Under the pieces are notes generated by a model, which was not told where the DNA came from, ran no database searches, and saw only the letters and a program-made list of their open reading frames with translations. 64,000 bases of DNA from Valencia hispanica (lineage: Eukaryota; Chordata; Actinopteri; Cyprinodontiformes; Valenciidae): assembly GCA_963556495.2 (NCBI GenBank), contig OY747709.1, positions 16,167,900-16,231,899 on the forward strand. Reading direction: 5' to 3'. Below, piece by piece: positions 49,031 through 61,410 of this stretch (position 1 is the first letter of the stretch; every line of letters starts with the position of its first letter). The translations under genes and the position numbers were made by a program.

Positions 49031-49639
49031 AGAAAGGTGCGAGAGCCAAATCTGACCACTGGAGTCATCAGTTCCTCTGACAAATAGAACACACTGAGGT
49101 GAAATATTAATGTATTGGGGAAAGTTTGGGAGTTAATGCTAATCTCTTAAATGTACAGCACCGGCCATGCATTTACAGAACCACAGATTATGTGGGCACT
49201 ATTATTAGTTTATTTGAACTGGGTGGTTTTTTTTCCCCAGGATGAACTAATTTTACAACATGCAACTTCAAAGATAAAAAAATAGGAACTAGTGGAGGAA
49301 GTTTTAATCTATTCTGGATCTTCTGACGACCTCTAAGGGTCGGAATGATGCGTCCATGCTCACTAGTAAGTGAAGAAACCCCCTTAGAGACAGTGTGTGG
49401 CAGAGCAACCACACACTTTTCTTATCAAAAATGGAAACTCTCCTTTTAATTGGTTGCATTCCTGGCTTGAGCCTGTCTTTTAAGTATTGAGTATTGAGGT
49501 CAGGGCCACTCTTGAAGAATTTAAAGGTGATTCTCCTTCTTCATTTTTTCCAAAAACTTGTGAGTTGCACTCAACTCTCAGCTTGATACTACCACCACAT
49601 TGCCTTAAAGTTGGTGCGGTGTTAGGTTTAAAAGCCTGA
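49031..49639. other. Intergenic, nothing recognised
   Basis: No gene or repeat supported. Confidence 0.4.
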
Positions 49640-49826
49640 CCTTGGAGGAGTTTGTTTTAGAGGTAGATCAACTGTCCCAAATGAGGGGGCTTTTAGTCCT
49701 TGATGCAGTAGTCGTGGGTTCGATTCCTGACCCTTGGACCTTTGCTGCACAACTTTTCCCCTTCTTTCTCTGCTGATTTCCTGTCTGATCTGCTGCAAAT
49801 AAAGGCCCCTCGTGCCAAAAAACATT
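49640..49826 (+). mobile_element. tRNA-derived-type SINE, diverged
   Basis: A B-box-like 'gtgggttcgattcctgaccc' (49712-49731) lies downstream of 'ggtagatcaactgtcccaaa' (possible degraded A-box region). Then come 'tttgctgcacaacttttccc', a C/T-rich stretch, 'ctgctgcaaataaaggcccc' and an A-rich end. The arrangement and the AATAAAGGC tail match a SINE-like repeat common in fish. It is not an active tRNA gene: no cloverleaf can be formed. Confidence 0.65.
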
Positions 49827-50309
49827 TGAAGAAAAAACCTCACCTTGACTCCTCCAGATATTCTTTTTGTGATTGTCATGAAATAGGTCTTTTTTTTGTT
49901 TTCTTTGACCGTACGACCTTTCCCCATAAGGCATTGTGCTTGTATTTGAGAGCTGTTACAAATTTCAGTCATACTTGAGGTTGTCACTTTGGCAGCAAAT
50001 TTTCTGTTGGATCAGAACTTTGTGAAACATTAAATTTGTTGTCCGTAAGCCACTTTGTACTGTAACTAATTTAGCAGTACGATTCAGATCATTGTCTGAC
50101 TGCCTTCAGACACCAGCTGCTTTTGTTCTTATATTGATATGCACATTTTGCACTAAAACACCTGTCTAGGACACAGAACCCATCTCCTTCCTAAAGGGTT
50201 TGATGGCTGGACCTGTCCATTGTGTTTATACTTGCGTGTAATTTTTTTAAGAGATGAAGATAAAAGATAATTTAGAGGTAGAGGAAGTATATGAGGAGTT
50301 GACTTAAAA
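49827..50309. other. Intergenic, nothing recognised
   Basis: No gene or repeat supported; frames at 49628-49987 cover the SINE in unrelated frames. Confidence 0.4.
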
Positions 50310-50585
50310 TACATCCTGGACAGGTCACCAGTCCATCACAGGGCAACGCAGAGACACAAAGGACTAACAACCATGCATGCATACGCTCACGTCTAAGGAC
50401 AATTTAGAGAGATCCGTTAAGCTGTTTTTTGGACAGGGGGAGGAAGCCCAGGTTACCGGAGAGAATCCATGTATGCGCTGGGAGAACACGCAAACTCCAT
50501 GCAGAAAGACCCTGGGCTGGGATTCCAACTCAGGACCTTCTTGCTGAAAGGCAACGGTGCAACCAACTGGCGCAATGTTCAGCCC
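50310..50585 (+). repeat. Interspersed repeat, family A (inner portion)
   Basis: 'tggacaggtcaccagtccat' then 'cacagggcaacgcag', 'aaggacaatttagagagatc', 'ggacagggggaggaagccc', 'gggagaacacgcaaactcca' then 'tgcagaaagacc', and 'caactcaggaccttcttgct'. It is the most complete copy of the inner part of this family in the window. Confidence 0.8.
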
Positions 50586-51908
50586 CTTAACATCAACATC
50601 CGGGCTTTTACAAATCGATTAAAGGCATAATAATCCTGGTGTATGTAAACACTGACTTAGAAGAAAGTAAAAAATAGCAAAAACCTAAATCTGTCTTTTA
50701 ATATTTATATCAAATGTTTTGTAATCCTGACTAACCTAAAACATCAAAGGTTTGATTTAATTTGATGTCCAACATTATAAAGGAATATTTAGGTGTCTTC
50801 CTACACATTGTATGCAAAGATCCACCGTAACTAGTACTATTCTAGTACACCTGTTACTAAGTTACAAGCAGTTTGTTACATAAATAAAAGTCGCTCCTAT
50901 TGGAAACCAGCTGACTGTATTTAACTGAAGCTAAAACAATCAACATATGGGGAGTTTATGCATGTATATACCCAGGGGTGCCATATATTGTTGTAAATAC
51001 CCCCCCAAAAAATTGCACAAAAACCTTTTGACCATATGTTACTAGTGAATCACATACAAATGGAAAATTTGGGTGTATGTATTTTAGAATTTGTGTACAT
51101 ACATGAGTAATTTGTAGCCAAGGGAAATAATCTTTATTGCTGTAATAACCCAAAATTGGGTCCAAGAGCATTATGGGAATATGAAAAACGCCACTTGGAG
51201 CAAGATGAGGGTGACATTTTACCACTGACCTTTTTAGAGAGCAGGAAATTCACCCTGATGAGTGTATAGATCTTCACACAGGCCCACTGACTTGCTTATT
51301 GAATTTTAAGAGGGCTGACTGACACCATTTAACACCGAGGTCAACTCATCACATGATTGCTTCCCGCCGCATCTGTCTCCACGATCCCCCGCTTGGCATC
51401 GCAACAATTAAAAGACCTACTGCAGAGGACTCGACCATTTTATTTGAACACCCATTGCCTTTGTAGTCAAGAGCGACTACTCATCCCAGGGAACCCAGAT
51501 GAGGCTTGCAGCTCAGTCAAGGACGGGTACAAACACAAAGTTTGTTACGGCAAGAGCAGGGCAACCTCAGAGGCTCAAAGACAAATACAAAGTGTTATAT
51601 GAAGAGGAACATTAATCAGTTGCATTTTTTCTTGAATTTGATTAAGTATAACAGAATAGGTTCATTATGCATATTATAAGGAACTAAAGCAGCAGTGCAT
51701 TGATTCTGTGATTGTGGTATTCACAAAAAAGTGGAGGGCAAACAACATTAGAAGATAAGGAATTACGTATTTTTTAATTTCCCACAAAAAGACTTGGGTC
51801 GAGATTAAATTATTCATTTAACAAATGCTCTTTATTTTGCTTAAGAGTAACACTGCTGATTCCTCTCTGGCATAAATTTGACAAACTGCATGCACTTCTG
51901 TGCCCATG
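50586..51908. other. Intergenic, nothing recognised
   Basis: AT-rich unique sequence; 51235-51420 is less AT-rich. No gene supported. Confidence 0.4.
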
Positions 51909-52880
51909 CAGTGCCTTGCAAAAGTATTCACACCAATTGTATTTTATTGCATTTTGTCACATTTCAAACACAGATTCCATATATTCGGATTTTTTGTGAT
52001 AGATCACCACAGGGAAGTACAAAATGAACGAAAAGGACACATGGATACAATTTTATTTTTTACAAAAAAACATCTGAGAAGTGTGCCGTGTATTTGTATA
52101 CCATCCTCTTTAAAAAAAAAAAACAGCATAATATTTGCCGTTTTGTCCCATTTCATTAGTAAATAGAGTCCATGATCTGTAAATACATTTATTATAAATC
52201 CAGCTGTTCTATGAAGGCCTCAAAGGTTTAGAGAAGGTCATTAGTCAAACAATTTAATGAGAACCAACATCATCCAAGACAGCGAACAAGTCATGGAGAA
52301 AGTTGTGGAGAAACTAACACTCCATATCACCCTGATATAGCCATCCCCACTGTGAAATATGGCGGCGACTGCATAATGCCATCGGGATTTTTATCCTCAA
52401 CTGGAACAGAGATGGCAGTAAGAATTAATTGATTGATGGGTGGAGCTAAATACTGGGCAATCCTGGAAGAAAATCTGTTAGACTGAGAAAGACTTGAGAC
52501 CGGGCAGAGGTTTACTTTCCAGCAGGACATCGACCCTGAACCCACACCTAGAGCCATAATTGAGTGGTGTAGTTCAAAGCAGAATTCATGTGTAAAAATG
52601 GTCCAGTCAACGTCTATATCAATTTGAGATGGTTTAGCGAAACTTTTGCTTTCTCCATCCAATCTGAGTTAAGCTGTTTTTGCAAAGAGGAATGGGCAAA
52701 CGTTTCAGTCTCTTGATTTGCAAAGTTGGTAGAGACAGACCTTGAATGAAACACCTAAAATGTATGTCACACTTTCCAGATTTTTCTAACAATTCCTCTT
52801 TAAACTATGTCCAATTGTTTTTTTGCAACTTCAACACAAAGCATTGAAGTAAAAAGTATGATTGATTTTGCAAGAGACTG
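51909..52880 (+). mobile_element. Tc1 transposon, internally deleted
   Basis: The ends are CAGTGCCTTGCAAAAGTATT (51909) and GCAAGAGACTG + TA (52880-52882). Inside, on the plus strand, is a damaged piece of transposase reading AIPTVKYGG at 52339-52366, and later the catalytic-region block 'tttccagcaggacatcgac' (52516-52534). The first third (DNA-binding domain) is largely deleted, so the element is about 970 bp instead of ~1.6 kb. Frames on the minus strand (52327-52662) are antisense. Confidence 0.8.
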
Positions 52881-52882
52881 TA

Positions 52883-53640
52883 TTAATATTTAAGGTAATG
52901 TGGGTCTATAAGTGAAAGATTCCTATCAATTCAGATCTTGGCGCTTCAGCCACATGACAGCAGAGCAAATTTCCTTTTCTATCCCTTTTAACAACAAGAT
53001 AAGATCCTCAGATATGAAATAAATGTCAGAAATGAATAAAAAGATTGTCTTCTTGTTGGCAACCTGTCAGTGTCCGCTTTAATTAGCCAAAACTCTGCTG
53101 AAGGAACCAATCTGACCCCCTGACTCCAGTCTGAGGTTTTGGCTACGACAGCTTGATGGCGTCAGGAGCTACTTTTAAGAGTGTGTGTGTATGCATGTGC
53201 AAATGTTATTGGATGTGTCTGTGCATGCGTGGGGTGTGTATTCAAGTGTTGCGCGCACCCATGTACCTTTGTGAATCAGAGCATGCTTGCATTGTGTTTA
53301 TTTCTGTCAGCGCTGTATGTCAACACTAACTGAAAGTGTATACATATGCTGTCCTAAATGTGTGCGTGTGTGGGTGTGCAGTCGAACTGGGAAGCTGAGT
53401 GTGCCATGGCCAAGATCTCATCTGTGAATCACATGTCTCCTATCAGTCTGACAGCACTGAGGCAAGCCAAATCAATACCCTGAGGGCTTCCAACTCCAGC
53501 AGCTGAACGGCACAGACGGAAACAGGCACACTACAGACTGAGAAGGGGAGTTAAAGGGGAGTTTATGGGAGATAACGTTAAAGATAGCACTTCCAGCTAA
53601 CATTTTTTTTGCATTTAGGATGTCCCTTATTTGATCTATA
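52883..53640. other. Intergenic with TG-rich stretch
   Basis: 53178-53390 is rich in TG/GT with 'gtgtgtgtgtatgcatgtgc' and similar diverged microsatellite sequence. Otherwise nothing recognised. Confidence 0.5.
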
Positions 53641-54236
53641 GTAGTCAGCAAAACATTTTATACTAACCCTGATGTCTTGGTTGAGGAGTATAAATATCTC
53701 GGAGTTCACCTTGACAACAGACTGGACTGGAGACTGAACAGTGAACCCATCTACAAGAAGGGACAGAGCAGACTGTACTTCTTGAGGAAGCTTAGGTCCT
53801 TCAAGGTTTGCAGCAGGATGCTCCAGATCTTCTACAAGTCTGTTGTGGAGAGTGTAGTCTCTTCAGCCGTCATCTGTTGGGGTAGCAGCATCAGAGCCAG
53901 GGACTTAAAAAGGCTAAACAACCTGATAAAGAAGGCTGGTTCTGTTCTTGGGACAACTGTGGTAAATCTGGAGATGATGATGCAAAGAAGGATTCTTCAT
54001 AAAATCAAAAAAATTATGGACAACCCTGAGCATCCTCTTCATGAGACAGTCATACAACAACAGAGCGTCTTCAGTCGGAGGCTTCTTCAGTTTCGCTGCA
54101 ATACAGACTGCTACAGGAAATCCTTCCTGCCCACAGCCATCATCATCTACAACAACTCCTTAAAGAATTAATTATATGAGCTATACCAACACTTAATTTC
54201 CCTCTGGGATCAATAAAGTATTTTTGAATTGAATTA
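53641..54236 (+). pseudogene. 3' end of a CR1/L2-group LINE (RT C-terminus and tail)
   Basis: 164 codons open from 53677. VEEYKYLGVHLDNRLDW is the post-active-site block of CR1/L2-type RTs. It is followed by LYFLRKLRSFKVC, LQIFYKSVVESV and the C-terminal region ending YNNSLKN. The 3' UTR is very short and ends 'gatcaataaagtatttttg' + aattgaatta, a repeat-type LINE tail. The upstream RT and endonuclease are missing (5' truncation near 53641). The open frame suggests a fairly recent insertion. Rex1 and Maui/L2 are both possible families. Confidence 0.85.
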
Positions 54237-54589
54237 ATACCGTCTTTCCTAACATTTGTGTAAGCTGTTTTATAGGCTTTCTCAAACTCTTTGAATGTTT
54301 TCTTTGGACTTTGGCTTTTTAACTCGTTTCTGTCCAGTGTCTGTACCTGACCATTACAGCAAATCATGCAGGGTAGAAATTAGAACAATGAAGAAAGCGC
54401 ATAAGTCAATTACAAAAGAAGATGTGGTAGATCTAAAAACACTATCCTCAGAAGATAAAGTGACTGGATGTGTTGTCTGATGCAGGAAAAACGTCCTCCT
54501 TCAGCTGTTTGAGAATCCCCTTGTAAGAGCTAAAATGCTATTTTGTGTCTATCATATTGTTAATTTTGGTAAATGTATAAAAGATTTAT
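54237..54589. other. Intergenic, nothing firmly recognised
   Basis: No gene supported. It may include further parts of the Tc1/mariner remnant that follows. Confidence 0.35.
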
Positions 54590-54790
54590 ATGATTCATAA
54601 CTGCCAATGCCAAACATCTATTGATGGAGGGAGTGGGATGGTGTGGGGCAGCATCCCCCTCCCAGGAAAAATAAGGCTTGTCATCACTGGATGCCAATCT
54701 CAATGCAGATATCCAGATGAGATTCTGAAGTGGCAATCCCGTATCTCAACTGTTGGATGCCAATGCTTTCTGCCGTATATGGCAGAAAGA
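54590..54790 (+). pseudogene. Tc1/mariner-like transposase remnant
   Basis: GGSGMVWGS followed by GKIRLVITG and YPDEILKW (frame from 54590) resembles the glycine-rich region and following strand of a Tc1-like transposase, just upstream of the second catalytic Asp. The frame ends at 54833. Other parts are not visible. Confidence 0.6.
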
Positions 54791-54879
54791 AATATGTTGA
54801 AATATGCATGGCAATTTACATGTAGGCAAAAATAGAGAAAAAAAGCTTTCTTCTTACCACAAGTGCACAACTACTTGTC

Positions 54880-55440
54880 TTGTGAATGGATTGTCCCATC
54901 TATTGCTGACATGAAGCTGGTCTTCTTCATGATGATGTCTGCTCACCATTGTTCTCTAATAAATACATAATAGGCCTTCATGGGACAGCAGTAAAGATAT
55001 TAGAATATTCACAAGCACTCTGTTTACTAATTAGGTTACTTCTGAAGGCACTTGGGTGTACTGAATTTCATTTTGAGGCAACCACGCACACACGCTCACA
55101 CTTAAGGGCAATTTAGTGAGACGAGTTAACCTAATAGTCATGCTTTAGTACTTTGAGGAAACCGGGGTACCCAGAGAGCACCAATGCATGCACAGTGGGA
55201 ACTCCATGCAGAAAGTCTCCATATTCAAACTCAGGACCTTCTTGCTGCAAGGCAACAGTGCTAACAACTGCACCACTGTTTTTAGCTGGATTTTGTTTTA
55301 TTGGGGGCGGCAACTAACTGAAAAGCACATCCAGTTTTCCTCCCACTTGACTATTATGCACTAATTTATTTTGGTCTATCACAAAAAATCCCTACAAACT
55401 ATATTCAGGTCTGTAGTTAGATAAAACTTAGTTATTATTA
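54880..55440. mobile_element. Tc1 terminal region split by a family A repeat
   Basis: 'tgatgatgtctgctcaccat' then 'tgttctctaataaat' and 'tttactaattaggttacttc' then 'tgaaggcacttgg' (to 55075) belong to the non-coding flank of a Tc1 element. It continues after the inserted repeat with 'aactgaaaagcacatccag' and 'ttttggtctatcacaaaaaa' (55314-55390). No transposase part is attached. Confidence 0.6.
55076..55285 (+). repeat. Interspersed repeat, family A, inserted in Tc1 DNA
   Basis: 'cttaagggcaatttagtgag', 'ggaaaccggggtacccagag' then 'agcaccaatgcatgcac', 'actccatgcagaaag', 'tcaggaccttcttgctgcaa' then 'ggcaacagtgctaacaactg'. It is flanked on both sides by parts of the same Tc1-type terminus. Confidence 0.75.
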
Positions 55441-57244
55441 TAACTTTAGGCTTAATATATCTCAGGTTTTGGTTCCATTACAATAAATTGTTAGACAATA
55501 TTGACAGCAGTGAGGTGGGATGTAGAATGAAGTTTTGAAGCCCACACAGGAGGTATTCTGAACTTGATGCATAAGCAGGGAAGAGCTTTATGTGTTCTAT
55601 TTCTGGCAAAAATATTTCTAGCAAATCACTCAGCCTGACCCACCCACATCCAGTGTGTTAGAATGATAAAGGTGGTCTGTTTAAACCCTTCCCCCCCTAC
55701 AACATAAGGACTTGAATTTATGTCCTAAATTTAAGCCGTTTTTATTACTCCTGTGGCTCCTAGTCATGAAACCAGTCTACACACAGGGGTACACAAGGGA
55801 GCACTCTTTTTTATGGTCCATTCAAAAAGAGAAAGACGGCACCGTGAAACGAGACACCACCAACGCGTTGTGTTGGTGCATTTCCCAAAGATAGAGATGG
55901 AGATGGATAGATGGAGTAGGAGAGAAGGGCAGACTGATTCAGCATGTTTTCCTCTCTGGCCCCTGAGGAGGCCCATGTCCAGATGGCTCATCGGAAAGTA
56001 TCCTCCCCCTCATCCAAGAGAGCCCTCTCTCTGATGCAACACATAGGGTCCTGTTTCTCCTCCCTCTTCCTCCACACTATGATCTGTGGGCTTTAATCTG
56101 CAAGCGTCCATCATTTCTTCAGATGAGCTCATCAGATTGTTGCTCTGAACGTTGACCTATTGATTCCCCAAAGTCCACATTGGGCACGTTTATGTTTTTA
56201 CCGCATTCGTGAAATAAAACGCCTAAGTATGTCAAACCTCATTAAAAATTCATCCAGTGCAGTTCATTTACCAGCCGCAAGTGTTTGAAAGTCGGAGCAT
56301 GTGGTAAAAGGGAATATTTGCTGATTCACAAACGGCTGAATCATTTTTTTTCATTTACTGTCAGAAAGAGCTCGTATGAGATGAAAATTGAAATTCTTCT
56401 CACTTTTCCATTAAGAAAAAGAAAATCTGTCCCTGTCAGCAGTGTTGCTTTTCAGACGAGTTTTTAATTTCAACCTATTTGGCTTGCAAATCAATGAGTT
56501 AGCAAAGTGGCGATTGGAATTCCACACGTGCTGGGGCATTTGATCGGAATTTGCACCAAGATCCAGGGGACAAGTCGATCAAGGGTAATTCACTATGAAA
56601 TATCCACAGTTACGCTTTGGTGGGCGCATCTGGCCCCCACCATTCATTTTGTTTAGCTATTCCAATGTGGCAATCAAAATAAATTAGCATCACAATTTAA
56701 TTTCTGAAAAGGCTGAGGCTGTCCCATTTTTTATTGAGGAATTTCAATAAGGACACAACAAAAGGCTCTTTGAAATGGACTGTCCTCACTCCACCGCCCC
56801 TCTTTCCAGTTGACCTTCAGGTAGCTGTGTCTCTTCTCTGTATGAATGTGAGCACCGTAGATGTCGGTATCAGCTGAAATCATTTTTTATCGGCGGAGAG
56901 CTGTATTAGTCTGGCCCCTGGAAGGTAAGCACCTAGGGTGATGAAAAGGTCTGGATAGATGATGATTGTGGTCGTAAATCTCCCGGTGCGCTGCGTATAG
57001 GAGTTGTACTGCTCTTTCTAATCTCACTCTCAATTTGTTCATGGGTTTAATATGTTATAATTCGGATGATGAATTGTGTTCATCATCAGAATTACAGGCA
57101 TCCAGAAAGATATGCTGTCATTAAACTGTAAAATTCCAAGTAATTTAAGCAAGGATAAGGTACAATGGGTCACAGGATATGTGTCAAAGACATTTAGACA
57201 ACACAACAAAGATTATTCCTTTCACCATGCTTGATGGATCTGCA
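55441..57244. other. Intergenic, unique sequence, possible conserved noncoding DNA
   Basis: No repeat family recognised. 56090-56480 and 56790-57010 are non-repetitive with mixed composition and are candidates for conserved regulatory DNA. The frames at 55712-56034 and 56285-56467 lack domains and overlap on both strands. Confidence 0.35.
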
Positions 57245-57246
57245 TA

Positions 57247-58585
57247 CAGTGTTTTGCAAAAGTACCAGAACCCCTTAAACCTTTTGTCATATTTCAACCA
57301 CATACTTCAACCTATTTTATTTAGATTTTATGCCACATGTCAACACAAAGTAGCACATATCTATCGAGTCAAAAGGAAAGGATAAATAGTTTTCAACATA
57401 TTCTGCACGAAGAATCTGAAAAGTGTGGTGTGCTTTTTTTTTTCTTAGCCCCTCCATGTTAGAACTTTGTAGTACCACCTGTCACTCCTTTTACATCTGG
57501 AAGTTTTTTGGGGGATATGTATTGGCCAGCATTTGAAATCTAGAAACTGAGATTTTTATTCATTATGACAGCTCAGTCCACGTCAGAGGGGTCGGTGAGT
57601 GTCAGTAAATATCTATTTTCAAGTCTAGCCACAAATTATCATTGTGATTTAGGTCTAAACTTTGACTGGACCATGCTGACAAATGGATATGTTTCGATTT
57701 AAACCATTTCATTTTACCTTTTAGTGTTGTTTTCTTGCTTCAATGTGAACCTTCGTCCAAGTATAAAGTTGTATGCAACCTTTGACAGGTTTTCTTTCCG
57801 GGTTGTAATATATTTAGCTTCATTCATCTTCTTAGCATCTCCTCAGCATGATGCTACCACCACCTTGTTTCACAGTAGAGATTCTACATTTAGAGTGTTA
57901 GTTTTGCACACCCACAAAGCATGTAGGTCAAAAAGTTCAAATTTGGTCTCATCTGACCAGAGCACCTTCTGGCACGTGTTTGTTTGGGCCCTGAGTTGCT
58001 AGGCCTCTTTACTGCTTCTCTGTTGAATATTCTCCTTTACTGGCTTGTGAGTTCAGATGGGCAGCTAGATGTTTCAGTAGATTTCCAGTTGGCTCAAACT
58101 CCTTGTATTTTCGGATAATGGATTTAACATAGCTCCGTGAGATATTCAGACTAATAACCTAACCCTGCTTTAAACTTCTCCACAACTTTCTCCATGAACT
58201 GTCTGCTGTGTTCGTTTGTCTTCATGATGCTGTTTTATTCACTAATGTTCTCTAACAAACAACCCATTCTCCATATGTTGGTTTGAAAAAAAGGTTTGAA
58301 AACCAGCATTGGTTTTATTTCACTTCACAATTATGTGCAACTTTTTGGTGGTCAGTCACATCCCCATTAAATCCATTGAAGTTGCAACGTGCTGTAAGGA
58401 CATCTTGCTGGAAGGTCTAAAGAACTTTTACTGTACCTGTTCTTTCTCTTTTGTCATACTTTCTATTGTAGAAAAAATTCTGCCGTGTGCTTTGGGAAAA
58501 TAAATGCAGACATTGAAAATGCTAAGCTTTGATTCTAGCAAATATCCATCCATGGGCTGGCTGAAAACCTCTGCACAGTAGTGTA
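57247..58585 (-). mobile_element. Degraded Tc1 transposon
   Basis: Left end: TA (57245-57246) and CAGTGTTTTGCAAAAGTAC. The right end is eroded, near 'ctgcacagtagtgta' (58571-58585). The transposase is on the minus strand: antisense landmarks are 'catgatgctaccaccacctt' (57848), 'ttggtctcatctgaccag' then 'agcaccttctgg' (57942-57971), and 'caactttctccatgaactgt' (58183, start side). Many indels. Frames on the plus strand (57724-58002) are antisense shadows. Confidence 0.78.
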
Positions 58586-59089
58586 CATATACAATCTGAA
58601 GATTCACTGGTAAGCCATTTAAACACTGTATGGTAGAGTTTAACTTTACACAGAGCCAGCGGTCTCAGACAGACATGTTTGACCTCTGGTGCTTATGCCA
58701 GCTGTGTGAGCTCGCTGCTGCAGGGCGATGACTTTTACATGCAGTCCATGACACTTTACATAAATGCTGAGCTGCAGCTTGTGCAGAATATCAAAGAGGC
58801 CAAATGGGGTCTACATAGTTCAGTACATTCCAATGGGAAGTTGTTAACCTGTTAGCCTGTGGATATTACTGATCATTGGTCCAGACTGCTGACTTATCTA
58901 AAGCTATCTGTAACAATTTGGTTAAAAATGCAACTTATAATACCTCTCACTGTTGATACCAACCTGTTATCAGTGGAAAAGTACATAAGACATCCTAAGT
59001 ATAACGGGGTTAGCCATATTCTTTTGTTTTGCGTTTGAACTAGAATAAGCAGAAGGAATTTTCCTTTATAAACCTGGTATAGAAATAAA
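58586..59089. other. Intergenic, nothing recognised
   Basis: No gene or repeat supported. Confidence 0.4.
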
Positions 59090-59425
59090 ATTCTATTTAT
59101 TTTTAAGGTAACTATTTACAACAAATCTTATCTCAAATCACTTTGCAGAACAAACAAGCCCAATTTATATGGAATTATATTGTATCCAGTTAGGTTCATA
59201 TTTAACTGAAATCAATCTTAATTGTCTTAATACAGTAGAATTATACATTTAACGTCAGATCCAATTACTAACAATCCATTTTTGTTTAGTTTATATGTTG
59301 TACAGACCGATTCCGCTGCTCATGCAATGTCACTGGGTAAAAAACTGCATCAGGTCATTACATTTGCAGGAATTCCTCCTCCTGAACAAGCATGTGGCGA
59401 CAGTAGAAAGGAATAACCCTCTTCT
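59090..59425. repeat. Interspersed repeat, family B
   Basis: Second copy of the family seen at 6941-7420. Shared blocks include 'catcaggtcattacatttgc', 'aacaagcatgtggcgacagt' and 'agaaaggaataaccctc', plus a preceding 'ctatttacaacaaatcttat' region. Confidence 0.55.
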
Positions 59426-60129
59426 TATTTCATCATGTTCAATTTTATGATGGACATGAATGGGAATTATTCCAAAAAAGACCAAAGTTTTGTTTGGAAG
59501 GAAAACGTCACCATGAAGGAATGGTCTTGTGGTCAGAGCTCAAAAACAAAGCTTTAGGTTCACTGTGACATTAATAAAGAAAGTCCTCATATCTGTTATC
59601 AGGAATTAAAAACATAAAAGCAGTTTTATTTTTCTGGAATTATTAAAAATAGCAACACTGCCCAAATTGTATTTATTACTGTTGAAAAGATGACAAAGTA
59701 ATCTCCTTAACTTTTATCCAACAAGTCCTGTAATCACTTTGCACATTTTTTTCAAAGACAAAATTTAGAGAAAAAGAGAAGTAAAATAAATGTGGCTCAA
59801 CCTCTGGCAACCTGGTGATCTCTCAAGTGCCTCAAGAATCATTGCAGCAGTTCATGACCAAGAGCCACAAGAGAAATAAAAACAAGACATAAACTCGAGT
59901 CCTACATTGAAAAAAAGGGTGATTGAACAACTATGCATTTATAACAGAAACACTCCATAACCCGCTTCTTTGAAATGGTGTCCTCAAGATAAAAAAAAAT
60001 AGCTTTAGCTGAAATAATGATAGTAAATATTTTCCTTTAATTGAGTTATTTTCAGTAAGCCTTGGAAACTGCGGTGATAAAACCTTTTTTAAAGAAAGTA
60101 AATCTAAATGAATCAATACTAAAACATTA
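59426..60129. other. Intergenic, nothing recognised
   Basis: No gene or repeat supported. Confidence 0.4.
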
Positions 60130-60600
60130 GAGGCCAGTAATCAATCCAGCATTTTAGCAAGGATCAATGAAAAAGCCATTTATGAACAAATTTATACATC
60201 TATGACAAATATAGTGTCTTCGGTGCTCTTCAGTCAGATTTTGGATCACACTGAGACTGCATTGTCAAAAGTTCTTCTGTCTTGGTATTACTAGATCTCA
60301 GTGCGGCATTTGACACAGTTGATCATAACATAGATAGACTGGAAAAGGGGGGAGTTTGTCTGGTACTGTGTTAAACAGGTTCAGACCTTTTTGGGAGACA
60401 GGGATTACTTTGTGCCATTTGGCAATTATAATCAGTGCAGATGAACGTCAGTTGTTGGATTCCTCAAGGATCAATTCTTGGACCACTTTATTTAACATCT
60501 ATGTGATGTCCCTAGCTCAGATTTTGAGAGCAGTATGTCTCTTACCATATGTATGTTGACGACACTTAGCTTTATATTTAATCTCTGTGTCACTGTATGA
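60130..60600 (+). pseudogene. L2-like LINE reverse transcriptase fragment (copy 1)
   Basis: 'ttctgtcttggtattactag' then 'atctcagtgcggcatttgac' and 'acagttgatcataac' encode the LLDLSAAFDTVDHN block of L2-type RTs. Later, 'ggattcctcaaggatcaatt' then 'cttggaccact' is the PQGSILGPL block, and 'tatgttgacgacactta' is the YVDDT active-site block. The intervening sequence has multiple frameshifts and deletions. Older than copy 2, which follows directly. Confidence 0.75.
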
Positions 60601-61191
60601 CCCTATTCTACTACAGTTACTAGTAGACAGTTGTAGTACAGGCCAATCTCTAATCTTCCATTCATCAGTAAGATTACTGAAAGGGCTATGTTTCAATAGT
60701 TAAATAGCTTCCTAACAATGACCAACGATTTTGATGTTTTTCAGTCTGGGTTCCGTGCTCACCACAGCACTGAGACTGCCCTCGTCAAAGTTTTCAACGA
60801 CATCCGGATAAATATACAGACTGTGGTAGAACCACAGTGCTGGTACTTTTGGACCTCAGTGCAGCATTTGACACTGTTGATCATGATGTACAATTAGTAT
60901 GACTGGGGAGCTGGGTCAGACTCTCTGGTACAGTACTTGGCTGGTTTGAGTCTTACCTAAAGAACAGAGACTTCTTTGTTTCAATAGGAAATTTTTCATC
61001 AGAACGAAGAGAAATCACATGTGGGGTGCCCCAGGGCTCCAGCCTAGGGCCCATCTTATTTAAAATCTACATGCTTCCACTAGCGCAGATTATTACAACC
61101 AATAAGATTAGCTATCATAACTATGCGGTTGATACTCAGCTCTACATTGTAATGTCACCAGGTGACTTTGAACCCATCCAAACCCAAAGTA

Positions 61192-61410
61192 CAGTGGCTT
61201 GCAAAAGTATTCACCCCCCTTGAATTTTTCCACATTTTGTCACATTACAGCCACAAACATGAATCATTTTTATTGGAATTCCACGTGAAAGAGCAATACA
61301 AATTGGTGTACACGTGAGAAGTGGAATGAAAATCATATATGATTCCAAACATTTTTTGCAAATAAATAACTGAAAAGTGGGGTGTGTGTAATTATTCAGC
61401 CCGCTGCCAG
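61192..61410 (+). repeat. Left terminal inverted repeat of Tc1
   Basis: Starts CAGTGGCTTGCAAAAG; inner boundary near 'attattcagcccgct'. Its partner is at 62535-62752. Confidence 0.88.

Noticed and set aside
49712..49731. tRNA gene (B-box-like ggttcgattcc)
   Set aside because: No cloverleaf or A box at proper distance; the flanks match a SINE-like repeat.
50310..50585. Protein-coding exon suspicion from less AT-rich composition
   Set aside because: The segment is a copy of interspersed repeat family A present at several places in the window.
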